A stretch of 10,303 nt of DNA from an uncultured Lysobacterales bacterium (GCA_946886865.1 CAMPJI010000080.1:1-10303); one strand, 5' to 3'. Counted from the first letter of the stretch, positions 1 to 5,979 are shown. Notes: generated from the sequence alone by a model not told the origin. Made by a program: numbers and translations.

Positions 1-498
1 CGCGGCAAGCAGGGCGGCCGCACGCTGGAGATCCAGCGCCTGATCGGCCGCAGCCTGCGCGCCTGCGTGGACCGCAAGGCGCTGGGCGAGCGCACCATCA
101 CCCTGGACTGCGACGTCCTGCAGGCCGATGGCGGCACCCGCACCGCGGCCATTACCGGCGCGTACGTCGCGCTGGTCGATGCGGTGCAGTGGCTGCTCGA
201 CCGCGGCGAGATCAAGCCGCGCGCCGGACGTACGCCGGTCATCGGCGCGGTGGCGGCGGTGTCGGTCGGCATCTACAAGGGCGTTCCGGTGCTGGACCTG
301 GACTACGCCGAAGACAGCGACTGCGACACCGACATGAACGTCGTCATGAACGACGGCGGCGGCTTCATCGAGCTGCAGGGCACGGCCGAGGGCCACGCGT
401 TCCGTCGCGATGAGCTGGAGGCGTTGACGTCGCTGGCCGAGGCCGGCATCGCGCAACTGGTGGCCCACCAGCGCGCGGCGTTGGGGTTGCAGGCGTAA
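1..498 (+). CDS. rph: RNase PH, C-terminal part (5' end outside window)
   Basis: Phosphorolytic 3'-to-5' exoribonuclease that trims tRNA 3' ends in the cytoplasm. The frame is open from base 1 and ends at TAA 496-498, leaving 165 residues. The usual length is about 240, so roughly the first 75 residues lie off the left edge. Family landmarks seen directly are GKQGGRT followed by [12 protein letters not shown], the [19 protein letters not shown] segment whose GTR carries the phosphate-binding arginine (Arg126 in E. coli, from knowledge of the family), and the acidic [17 protein letters not shown] stretch near the active site, then [16 protein letters not shown]. The internal GTG at 67 is not a start, because conserved sequence continues upstream of it. 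rdgB follows after 8 bases, so the two are probably co-transcribed. The high-GC codon use matches the other housekeeping genes here. The assignment is very secure. Confidence 0.97.
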   Translation, partial: RGKQGGRTLEIQRLIGRSLRACVDRKALGERTITLDCDVLQADGGTRTAAITGAYVALVDAVQWLLDRGEIKPRAGRTPVIGAVAAVSVGIYKGVPVLDLDYAEDSDCDTDMNVVMNDGGGFIELQGTAEGHAFRRDELEALTSLAEAGIAQLVAHQRAALGLQA

Positions 499-506
499 AG
501 GGCGCC

Positions 507-1133
507 ATGACCCGGATCGTCGTTGCCAGCGGCAACCCCGGAAAGCTCGCCGAGTTCAACCGCCTGCTGGCCGAGGCGGGGCTGGAGTTCGTGTCGCAGC
601 GCGAACTCGGCGTCGAGGACATCGAAGAGACCGGCCTGACCTTCGTCGAGAACGCGCTGCTCAAGGCGCGCCATGCCGCCCGCGTCACGGGACTTGCGGC
701 GCTGGCGGATGACTCGGGCCTGTGCGTGGACGCACTGGGTGGCGCACCGGGGCTGTACTCGGCGCGCTACGCCGGTACGCATGGCGACGCGGCCGCGAAC
801 ATCGCCAAGCTCTTGCACGCGCTGGACGGCGTCGAGGATGCGCGCCGCGGCGCGTACTTCCATTGCACGCTGGCCCTGCTACGGCATCCGGACGATCCGC
901 GCCCATTGATCGCTCAGGGCGAATGGCGTGGCCGGGTCCTGCATGCACCGCGTGGCGACGGCGGCTTCGGCTATGACCCGGTATTCCTGGACGCCGGCAC
1001 CGGCCTGACCGCGGCCGAACTGGATCCGGCGACCAAGAACCGCATCAGCCATCGATCGATCGCGCTCACAAAGCTCGTCGCGTGCTTATCGCCACCCTAC
1101 GACCCAAACGTAATGCGGCAGCCAATTTCTTGA
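507..1133 (+). CDS. rdgB: RdgB/HAM1 non-canonical purine NTP pyrophosphatase
   Basis: Hydrolyses dITP, XTP and ITP to the monophosphate and pyrophosphate, keeping deaminated purines out of DNA and RNA. The protein has 208 residues. Seen directly are the N-terminal substrate loop SGNPGK (residues 8-13), the catalytic DDSG (Asp68-Asp69), GGAPGLYSARYAG, GFGYDPVF, and the base-binding KNRISHR with Ser181-His182-Arg183. The ATG at 507 has AAAGGG just upstream, and rph ends 8 bases before it. The oddity is the C-terminus. Family members usually continue SHR-Gly and end about a dozen residues later; here it reads SHRSIALTKLVACL plus a further 14-residue tail (SPPYDPNVMRQPIS), while base composition shifts from very GC-rich to mixed. 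The stop TGA 1131-1133 sits inside a long inverted repeat. I infer that the last 20-25 codons were supplied by the inserted low-GC segment. All catalytic motifs lie upstream, so activity is probably kept. Confidence 0.95.
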   Translation: MTRIVVASGNPGKLAEFNRLLAEAGLEFVSQRELGVEDIEETGLTFVENALLKARHAARVTGLAALADDSGLCVDALGGAPGLYSARYAGTHGDAAANIAKLLHALDGVEDARRGAYFHCTLALLRHPDDPRPLIAQGEWRGRVLHAPRGDGGFGYDPVFLDAGTGLTAAELDPATKNRISHRSIALTKLVACLSPPYDPNVMRQPIS

Positions 1134-1143
1134 CTGCCGCATT
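1112..1143 (-). terminator. 14-bp stem-loop with GAAA tetraloop at the rdgB stop / 3' of small peptide gene 1
   Basis: Inverted repeat with an outer 10-bp perfect stem (AATGCGGCAG / CTGCCGCATT). Read as minus-strand RNA it extends to 14 pairs, AATGCGGCAGTCAA against TTGGCTGCCGCATT with one U-G wobble, closed by a GAAA (GNRA-type) loop. On the plus strand the wobble becomes a C-A mismatch, so the structure favours minus-strand RNA. It begins 26 bases after the stop of the 51-residue peptide gene. The rdgB stop codon lies inside it. No good U-tract follows on either strand (minus continues ACGTTTGGG), so it may be a weak or factor-assisted terminator, or a 3' RNA-stabilising hairpin. Confidence 0.55.
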
Positions 1144-1169
1144 CAAACTGGCCAAGCATGAGTTAGCGG

Positions 1170-1325
1170 TTAATCGTCTCTACACGCCCAAGGAGCCCAA
1201 TTCCCGAAAAGCTCACACATCGGCGACTCACCCACACCTCTTTCACCGCCAGCCGTAGCGGCACTTGGGGCAATAAGAACCAGTGCCACAATACAAAGTG
1301 CGAATGTCTTCTTAAATCGCTTCAT
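1170..1325 (-). CDS. Small secreted two-cysteine peptide precursor, 51 aa (unrecognised)
   Basis: I do not recognise this protein. The minus-strand ATG (1325-1323) runs to TAA (1172-1170). Residues 1-25 look like a Sec signal peptide: basic n-region MKRFKK, hydrophobic core FALCIVALVLIA, and a PSAATA cleavage site of the Ala-X-Ala type. The predicted mature peptide of 26 residues starts GGERGVGESPMC, has two cysteines ten residues apart (C-x10-C) enclosing FGNWAPW, and ends CRDD. One intramolecular disulphide in the periplasm or outside the cell is therefore possible. GGAG lies 7 bases before the ATG. The shared upstream box (1353-1367) and a TTGACA (1401-1396) lie further up. A stem-loop follows the stop. 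The gene converges on rdgB and lies in the low-GC stretch. A bacteriocin-like, signal or host-interaction peptide is conceivable, but nothing in the window shows which; no transporter, immunity or modification gene is present. Evidence for a real gene is architecture only. Confidence 0.6.
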   Translation of the reverse strand: MKRFKKTFALCIVALVLIAPSAATAGGERGVGESPMCELFGNWAPWACRDD

Positions 1326-1352
1326 GTTCAATCTCCATATTGAATGACTACT

Positions 1353-1401
1353 TTGCTCTCTTGAGCGTCAGCAGGTTCACGAATCGCGACCCCGTTGTCA
1401 A
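1353..1401 (-). promoter_or_regulatory. Candidate promoter/upstream element of small peptide gene 1
   Basis: On the minus strand a perfect TTGACA (1401-1396) is followed after 17 bases by GAACCT, a poor -10, and then by the box CGCTCAAGAGAGCAA (1367-1353), which ends 27 bases before the ATG. The same arrangement, TTGACA, 17 bases, GAGCCT, then CGCTCGCGAGAGCAA, precedes the second peptide gene. From GAACCT/GAGCCT to the end of the box the two copies align over 26 bases without gaps, with 18 identities. GCTC and GAGC within the box can form a 4-bp hairpin. The conserved box could be an operator or a 5' leader element. Sigma-70 use is a guess, given the weak -10. Confidence 0.35.
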
Positions 1402-1713
1402 TTGCGCAAGAAGATGTCGACTGTGTGAACATACCGAGCAAATGTCCGCATCGGAATTAGCTCTCACGCTCGCGCAGCTGCGCAACTCAATAACGCGCTG
1501 TCGGCTTACCCGCCGTCGACCTGTCTTCGTCATGCGCGCTGCATGGCCCACTATGGGTTCCCTAGCGGCGTGGCGGAGCGCCTAGCTTCTCCTTGCCATT
1601 AGCGCCAACGATCCGCTGAGGATAGAGGCGACCGGCCATCGAGGCTACTCATGATTTCCAGGAGCGGCAAGCACGCCCTTGGCTCGCTCCCCGGACTTGT
1701 TGGCACAAAAGCA
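1402..1713. other. Low-GC spacer between the two small peptide genes; no gene recognised
   Basis: No convincing coding region on either strand. The plus-strand open frame 1340-1585 and minus-strand frame 1348-1551 lack recognisable motifs, good ribosome sites or a signal peptide. The open frame 1599-1862 on minus runs out of frame through the 44-residue peptide gene. Visible structure includes a perfect 12-base palindrome GCGCAGCTGCGC (1472-1483) and an imperfect inverted repeat about 1562-1585 (CTAGCGGCG, 8-base loop, CGCCTAG, with one bulged C). No integrase, transposase remnant, tRNA end or attC-type site was found. Confidence 0.4.
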
Positions 1714-1739
1714 GCCGCGCCAGCTTTGGCTAACGCGGC
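1714..1739 (-). terminator. Probable intrinsic terminator of small peptide gene 2
   Basis: Read on the minus strand, GCCGCGTTAGC and GCTGGCGCGGC form an 11-bp stem with two adjacent G-U wobbles and a CAAA loop. It starts 10 bases after the TGA of the 44-residue peptide gene and is followed by TGCTTTTGTG. On the plus strand the wobbles become C-A mismatches, so it is shaped for minus-strand RNA. The U-rich tail is short and interrupted. Confidence 0.55.
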
Positions 1740-1749
1740 GCTCCTTCCC

Positions 1750-1884
1750 TCACTTATCCATGCAAAGCTTCTTGCCGAGAATAATGACGCACCCATCTTG
1801 GATTTCGCCGCTGTAAGCAAAAGCAGGCGTTGCAAATCCGAGAACAACTGCAACCAGCACAAATCCCTTCTTCACCTTACTCAT
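1750..1884 (-). CDS. Small secreted two-cysteine peptide precursor, 44 aa (unrecognised)
   Basis: I do not recognise this protein. The minus-strand ATG (1884-1882) runs to TGA (1752-1750). Residues 1-23 read as a Sec signal peptide: basic MSKVKK, hydrophobic GFVLVAVVLGFA, and a TPAFA cleavage site. The predicted mature peptide of 21 residues starts YSGEIQDGC, carries the hydrophobic patch VIILG and KK, and ends CMDK, with two cysteines eight residues apart (C-x8-C). AAGGA lies 10 bases before the ATG, and a hairpin with a T-rich tail follows the stop by 10 bases. It resembles the 51-residue gene in layout: KK at residues 5-6, Phe8, Leu10, Val13 and Leu15 of the signal peptides coincide, and the mature parts both end in Cys-x-Asp-x. 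I infer distant paralogs. It is divergent from hemW, sharing its upstream region. Function, targets and processing are unknown. Confidence 0.6.
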   Translation of the reverse strand: MSKVKKGFVLVAVVLGFATPAFAYSGEIQDGCVIILGKKLCMDK

Positions 1885-1909
1885 GAGTCCGTTTTCCTTG
1901 AGTTAGTTG

Positions 1910-1958
1910 TTGCTCTCGCGAGCGGGGAGAGGCTCGCCGATGCCAGATGACATGTCAA
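1910..1958 (-). promoter_or_regulatory. Candidate promoter/upstream element of small peptide gene 2, overlapping the hemW start
   Basis: On the minus strand TTGACA (1958-1953), 17 bases, GAGCCT (1935-1930), then the box CGCTCGCGAGAGCAA (1924-1910), ending 25 bases before the peptide ATG. The box matches that of the other peptide gene at 13 of 15 bases. Its centre holds the palindrome CTCGCGAG (1914-1921). On the plus strand the same bases contain the hemW Shine-Dalgarno sequence and first codons, so divergent signals overlap. The -10 is poor, which limits confidence in a sigma-70 promoter. Confidence 0.35.
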
Positions 1959-3151
1959 TTAACCTCGCACCGCCCCCGCTGTCGCTCTACGTCCACCTGC
2001 CCTGGTGCGTGCGCAAGTGCCCGTACTGCGACTTCAACTCGCACGAGGGCCGCGGCGCGCTGCCGTTCGAGCCGTACGTGGACGCGTTGCTGGCCGACCT
2101 GGACTTCGATCTGCCGCTGGTCTGGGGCCGGCCGGTCCACAGCGTGTTCTTCGGCGGCGGCACGCCGAGCCTGTTCCCGGCGGCGGCGATCGATCGTTTC
2201 CTGCAGGGTGCGAGCAGCCGGCTGCGGTTCGCGCCGGGCTGCGAGATCACGCTGGAGACCAACCCGGGCACCGCCGAACACGGCCGCTTCGAGCATTACC
2301 GTGCCGCCGGGGTGAACCGGCTGAGCTTCGGCATCCAGAGCTTTGACGACGGCTGCCTGCAGCGCCTGGGGCGCATCCACGACAGCGCCGAGGCCGACGC
2401 CGCGGTGAAGCTGGCGCAGGACGCGGGCTTCGACAACATCAACCTCGACCTGATGTACGCGCTGCCGGGGCAGGACCTGGCGATGGCCGAGCACGACCTT
2501 GCACGCGCGTTCGCGCTGCAGCCGGCGCATGTCTCGCACTACCAGCTGACCCTGGAGCCCAACACCGTGTTCGCCGCCCGCCCGCCGCAGGGGCTGCCCG
2601 ACGAGGACGCCGGCTGGGACATGCAGGAGCGCTGCCAGGCGCTGCTGCGCGAGGCCGGCTACGCGCAGTACGAGGTCAGCGCCTACGCCCGCCCGGGCCG
2701 GCAGTGCGCGCACAACCTCAACTACTGGCGCTACGGCGACTACCTGGGCATCGGCGCGGGCGCGCACGGCAAGCTGACGCTGGGGCACGAGCAGAGCATC
2801 CTGCGCCGCTGGAAGCACAAGCACCCGACGCGCTACCTCGCCGCGGCCGGTGGCGTCGAGGCGATCGGCGGGGACGACCGGATCGAGCCGGCGCGCCGGC
2901 CGTTCGAGTACATGCTCAATGTCCTGCGGCTGGTCGAGGGCTTTGCGCTGACCGACTTCGAGGCCCGCACCGGGTTGCCTCGCAGCGCCATCGAGGGGGC
3001 GCTGCGGCAGGCCTACGCGCGCGGCTGGCTGGAGCGCGAGGGCGAGCGCATCCGCCCCACCGAGCTGGGCCGGCGTTTCACCAACGACGTGATGACGCTG
3101 TTCCTGGACACCGCCGAAGCGCCGTCGCCGGGCACCGCGCGGGCCGTCTGA
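1940..3151 (+). CDS. hemW: HemW, radical-SAM heme chaperone (formerly HemN-like)
   Basis: Family knowledge: binds heme and a [4Fe-4S] cluster and delivers heme to membrane hemoproteins; long annotated as oxygen-independent coproporphyrinogen oxidase. From ATG 1940 it has 403 residues. The radical-SAM motif is Cys23-x3-Cys27-x2-Cys30 (LPWCVRKCPYCDFNSH). No fourth cysteine follows two residues later, which fits HemW and argues against true HemN. GGGTPSLF, ETNPGT and NRLSFGIQSF follow, as expected for the SAM-binding TIM-barrel, and a C-terminal HemN_C-type winged-helix region covers roughly the last 90 residues. I chose ATG 1940 because GGGGAGAGG lies 7 bases before it; ATG 1952 is possible but has a weaker ribosome site, and the TTG at 1907 falls in the low-GC segment. 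Usually adjacent to rdgB, it is here separated by about 800 bases, so it may need its own promoter. Confidence 0.95.
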   Translation: MPDDMSINLAPPPLSLYVHLPWCVRKCPYCDFNSHEGRGALPFEPYVDALLADLDFDLPLVWGRPVHSVFFGGGTPSLFPAAAIDRFLQGASSRLRFAPGCEITLETNPGTAEHGRFEHYRAAGVNRLSFGIQSFDDGCLQRLGRIHDSAEADAAVKLAQDAGFDNINLDLMYALPGQDLAMAEHDLARAFALQPAHVSHYQLTLEPNTVFAARPPQGLPDEDAGWDMQERCQALLREAGYAQYEVSAYARPGRQCAHNLNYWRYGDYLGIGAGAHGKLTLGHEQSILRRWKHKHPTRYLAAAGGVEAIGGDDRIEPARRPFEYMLNVLRLVEGFALTDFEARTGLPRSAIEGALRQAYARGWLEREGERIRPTELGRRFTNDVMTLFLDTAEAPSPGTARAV

Positions 3152-3284
3152 ACGCCGCCTCTGGCCGCATATGGCGTGGCCCTGCGTTTGTTTCGTTGGC
3201 CGCGCCTTTCCGGCCGTCCGCCGCGGTCGGGGCTGGCGGGCGGGCAAGTGGCGTGTTTATATCGACCGCTCCCGGTGATCAGGC

Positions 3285-5585
3285 ATGTCCGCCAAGCTGG
3301 ACTTTCTCGGCACTGCATCCATGCGATCCACGCTCGAATCGGCCGCCCTGCCCCGCCGCGTCCATGGCGCGCTTGAACACCTGTATGCGCTGCTCTCCGA
3401 CGAGCTCGAGCGCCAGCTCGAACGCATGCTGTCCGACTTCGAACAGCAGCTGTTCCGGCTGGCCGAGCAGGCGCGCAACGCCGGGGAGCAGAGCCGGCAC
3501 TTCGAGACGCTGCGCCGCATCCGCCAGAACCGGGCCGACCTGGTGCCGCGCTACCTGGCCGCGCTGGAGCACGAGCTGACCCGCATCCGCGAACCGGCCG
3601 CGCCCGCCACCGAACCGCACGAGTTCACCCCCAATTTCGACACCCTGCGCCTGGTCGACGATTCCGAGATCAGCCAGGAGGCGATGATCCGCACGGTCGC
3701 CGCCCGCCACGAGGCGCGTGCCGGCCTGCCGCTGATGCTTCTGGGGCAGCGTTTCGGCGTGCTGGCGGGTGCGCCGGCCTTCGATGCCGAGCAGTTGCCG
3801 GTGGGCCCGCATGCACTGGGCCGGCTGCTGGCCGAGGCCGCGCAGGCGCTCAACATCGACCAGGACGCGCGGCAGCTGCTGTTCAAGAGCTTCGACGCCC
3901 AGGTGATGGCGGGCTACGCCCAGCTGGTCGAAACGATGAACGCACTGCTGGCGCGCGACAACATCCTGCCCAGCCTGTCGTACGTGCCGCTGCGCGTGCG
4001 CCCCAGCCCGCAGGCCGCCGCGCGCGACGAGCGCGGCCGCAAGCCGACCCCGCCCGAGGAAACCGGCGAGGCCAAGGAGGAGGGCCAGGCGCGCGCGGCG
4101 CGCGGCGAGGCGCGCCCCCACACGGCCTGGTTCGGCGAGGCCGATGCCAGCAAGGGCAGTGACGACGAGAACATCGCGTTCTCGCTGCTGCAGGACCTGC
4201 TGGGCAGCCGCCGCGACCTGCTGGGCAAGCTGCGCGCGGAGCCGCAGGGCGAGGTCCGCGCGGCGCTCCCGACCGCCGATGTGGTCGCCGCGCTGGAGTC
4301 GCAGCAGATCGCCGCGCCAGCGCGCAAGCCGGGCGGCCAGCGCACCACCCTGAGCGACATCAAGCAGACCCTGCTCGCGCAGAGCCGCCAGCAGCATGGG
4401 CACGCCACCACGCTGTCGCGCGAGGACAACGACACCTTCGAACTGCTGGGCATGCTGTACGCCGAGATCGGGCGTGAGTTGCGCTCGGGCGCCGCCAGCA
4501 ACGAGATGCTGGAGCGGCTGCAGGTGCCGCTGGTGCGGGTGGCCCTGCAGGACCGCGCATTCTTCGTGCGCAGCCAGCATCCGGCGCGCCAGCTGCTCAA
4601 CTCGGTGGCCGAGGCCGGGGCCACGTGGCTGGCCGAGGACGAGGCCGACCCGCAGCTGGAGGCCCACCTGGGCCTGGCGGTGGACCACGTGGTGGAGAAC
4701 TACCACGGCGACCCGACTGTGTTCCAGGCCGCCAACGAGACGCTGCAGGGGCACCTGCAGACGATGGCGCGCAAGGCCGAGGTCACCGAGCGCCGGCACG
4801 TGGAAGCCGCGCGCGGCAAGGAGAAGCTGGCGGTCGCCAAGCGCCGCGCCACCGAGGTCATCGAAGCGGCGATGCGGGAACAGCGCCTGCCGCGCTTCGT
4901 CCGCACGCTGCTGGCCCAGGCCTGGAGCGACGTGCTGACCCTCACCCTGCTGCGCCACGGCGAAGAGTCCGAGGAGTGGCGCAGCCACCAGGACGCCACC
5001 GCGCAGATCGTGGCGGCCAGCGCCGGGACCGCATCGGCGCCGGCCGGCCTGGACCAGCGCATCGAGCACGCGCTCGCGCTGGTGGGCTACCACGGCGACG
5101 AGGCCAACGCGATCGCACGCCGGCTGACGGTCGGCCGCGACGACCAGGAAGACGATCCCGCCTCGCGCACCGAGCTGGCGATGAAGCTCAAGGCGCGCAC
5201 GCGGCTGGGCGAAGACGCCGACGTCGGCAAGTCCAAGGTGCCGCCGCGCACCAAGGACGAGCAGGCGCGCTACGAGTACCTGCGCACCCTGCCGTTCGGC
5301 ACGTGGCTGGAGATCGTCAAGAACCAGCAGGGCGACGTGGTGCGCCGGCGGCTGGCCTGGTTCAGCCCGATCACCGGCCATGCCCTGCTGGTCAACCAGC
5401 GCGGCCAGCGGGTCGGCGAGGAGTCGCTGGACCATCTGGCGCGGCTCATGACCAAGCAGCAGGTCCGCGTGGTCACCGCCGAACGCGGCCGGCTGGTGGA
5501 CCGTGCCTGGCAGGCCGCCCTCAGCGCGCTGCGCAGCTTCGCCGGCATCGGCGGTGAGCGCGCACCCAGGGAAGCGACGCCATGA
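3285..5585 (+). CDS. DUF1631 family protein
   Basis: A 766-residue cytoplasmic-looking protein without signal peptide or membrane segment. Similarity to DUF1631 is recognised along its length: an N-terminal helical region (about 20-110) with many Glu/Arg/Leu residues, LRLVDDSEISQEAMIRTVAARH near 125, and a region ending NALLARDNILPSL near 230. A Pro/Glu/Arg/Ala-rich linker (about 237-282) and a long basic helix (about 494-535) follow. The last 80 residues are beta-rich, with FGTWLEIV, VVRRRLAWFSP and HALLVNQRGQRV. That block resembles a degenerate PilZ-like barrel, which is my inference. Biochemical function is not established; occasional database names such as thymidine phosphorylase are unsupported. 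Start: ATG 3285 with GGTGA 8 bases upstream; ATG 3321 is the alternative. The low-GC TATATC at 3258-3263 is a weak -10 candidate. Its stop overlaps the PilZ start, which suggests the two proteins work together. Confidence 0.85.
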   Translation: MSAKLDFLGTASMRSTLESAALPRRVHGALEHLYALLSDELERQLERMLSDFEQQLFRLAEQARNAGEQSRHFETLRRIRQNRADLVPRYLAALEHELTRIREPAAPATEPHEFTPNFDTLRLVDDSEISQEAMIRTVAARHEARAGLPLMLLGQRFGVLAGAPAFDAEQLPVGPHALGRLLAEAAQALNIDQDARQLLFKSFDAQVMAGYAQLVETMNALLARDNILPSLSYVPLRVRPSPQAAARDERGRKPTPPEETGEAKEEGQARAARGEARPHTAWFGEADASKGSDDENIAFSLLQDLLGSRRDLLGKLRAEPQGEVRAALPTADVVAALESQQIAAPARKPGGQRTTLSDIKQTLLAQSRQQHGHATTLSREDNDTFELLGMLYAEIGRELRSGAASNEMLERLQVPLVRVALQDRAFFVRSQHPARQLLNSVAEAGATWLAEDEADPQLEAHLGLAVDHVVENYHGDPTVFQAANETLQGHLQTMARKAEVTERRHVEAARGKEKLAVAKRRATEVIEAAMREQRLPRFVRTLLAQAWSDVLTLTLLRHGEESEEWRSHQDATAQIVAASAGTASAPAGLDQRIEHALALVGYHGDEANAIARRLTVGRDDQEDDPASRTELAMKLKARTRLGEDADVGKSKVPPRTKDEQARYEYLRTLPFGTWLEIVKNQQGDVVRRRLAWFSPITGHALLVNQRGQRVGEESLDHLARLMTKQQVRVVTAERGRLVDRAWQAALSALRSFAGIGGERAPREATP

Positions 5586-5932
5586 ACGACGAATTCCGCC
5601 GCGTCCGCCGCCGCAAGGTGCCCGACACCGTGCAGGTGGTCGACACCATGACCGAGCGCGTGGTCGGCCGCCTCAGCAACCTGTCCGAGAGCGGGATGCT
5701 GCTGATGGCCAGCGTGCCGCTGGTGGACGATGCGCTCTACCAGTTCCGCTTCAACCTGAGCCGCGGCAACGAGCCGGGCGCAACCATCGAGGTCGGCGCC
5801 CACCTGCTGTGGCAGGACGCGGCCAGCGCCCCCGGCCAGACGTGGAGCGGTTTCCGTTTCATCACGCTGCTGGAAAGCCAGATGCAGCACCTGCGCGACT
5901 GGCTGGACATGCCCGGCGGCAGCTACGAGTAG
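5582..5932 (+). CDS. PilZ domain protein (cyclic-di-GMP receptor)
   Basis: A single-domain 116-residue PilZ protein. The two c-di-GMP-binding elements are visible: an arginine cluster at the N-terminus (RRVRRRK, residues 6-12, giving R-x3-R as Arg6/Arg10 or Arg7/Arg11) and N-x-S-x-x-G as Asn33-Leu-Ser35-Glu-Ser-Gly38. Beta-barrel sequence follows through about residue 95 (QFRFNL, GAHLLWQD, WSGFRFI), and a short C-terminal helix ends the protein. With both motifs present, it probably binds c-di-GMP; the output partner is unknown. The ATG overlaps the DUF1631 stop as ATGA, with AGGGA 9 bases upstream inside that gene, so translational coupling is likely and DUF1631 is the first candidate partner. 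The convergent gene is a c-di-GMP turnover enzyme. Confidence 0.93.
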   Translation: MNDEFRRVRRRKVPDTVQVVDTMTERVVGRLSNLSESGMLLMASVPLVDDALYQFRFNLSRGNEPGATIEVGAHLLWQDAASAPGQTWSGFRFITLLESQMQHLRDWLDMPGGSYE

Positions 5933-5933
5933 C

Positions 5934-5948
5934 CGCGCCTCCGGCGCG
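5934..5948. terminator. Short GC hairpin between convergent genes
   Basis: CGCGCC, loop TCC, GGCGCG, directly after the PilZ stop codon and 31 bases short of the stop of the convergent GGDEF-EAL gene. There is no T-run on either side, so it is at best a weak, possibly bidirectional, transcription stop. Confidence 0.25.
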
Positions 5949-5979
5949 CCGTCGTCCTGCCCGGACGCCGCGCCCGCCG

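Noticed and set aside
1079..1102. REP-like string on the minus strand (CGTAGGGTGGCGATAAGC) in the rdgB tail
   Set aside because: Reminiscent of dispersed CGTAGGGTGG-type repeats, but only one copy is in the window and it has no inverted partner, so it cannot be supported here.
1100..1170. Possible integron attC site around the 1112-1143 hairpin
   Set aside because: The flanking CCCAAAC and GTTAGCG elements do not match RYYYAAC/GTTRRRY as a complementary pair, and the arms outside the stem are very unequal. No integrase is present.
1472..1483. Perfect 12-base palindrome GCGCAGCTGCGC as an operator
   Set aside because: Real as sequence, but it is isolated, far from any start and not repeated, so no role can be supported.
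1340..1585. Plus-strand 81-residue open frame
   Set aside because: No ribosome site, no motif, arginine-rich composition typical of a chance frame, and it runs antisense to the upstream region of the 51-residue peptide gene.
1599..1862. Minus-strand 87-residue open frame
   Set aside because: It overlaps the 44-residue peptide gene out of frame, has no signal peptide or motif, and reads through the terminator hairpin.
1907..1939. TTG at 1907 as the hemW start
   Set aside because: The extra 11 residues are encoded in the low-GC segment and unlike HemW N-termini. ATG 1940 has a strong GGGGAGAGG ribosome site.
1651..1950. Plus-strand 99-residue open frame antisense to the 44-residue peptide gene
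   Set aside because: It is the complement of a better-supported minus-strand gene with signal peptide, ribosome site and terminator. No recognisable domain.
3279..5435. 718-residue minus-strand open frame opposite the DUF1631 gene
   Set aside because: Antisense of a recognised family. Composition (Ala, Arg, Gln, Leu, His, Gly with no motifs) is the usual mirror of GC-rich coding DNA.
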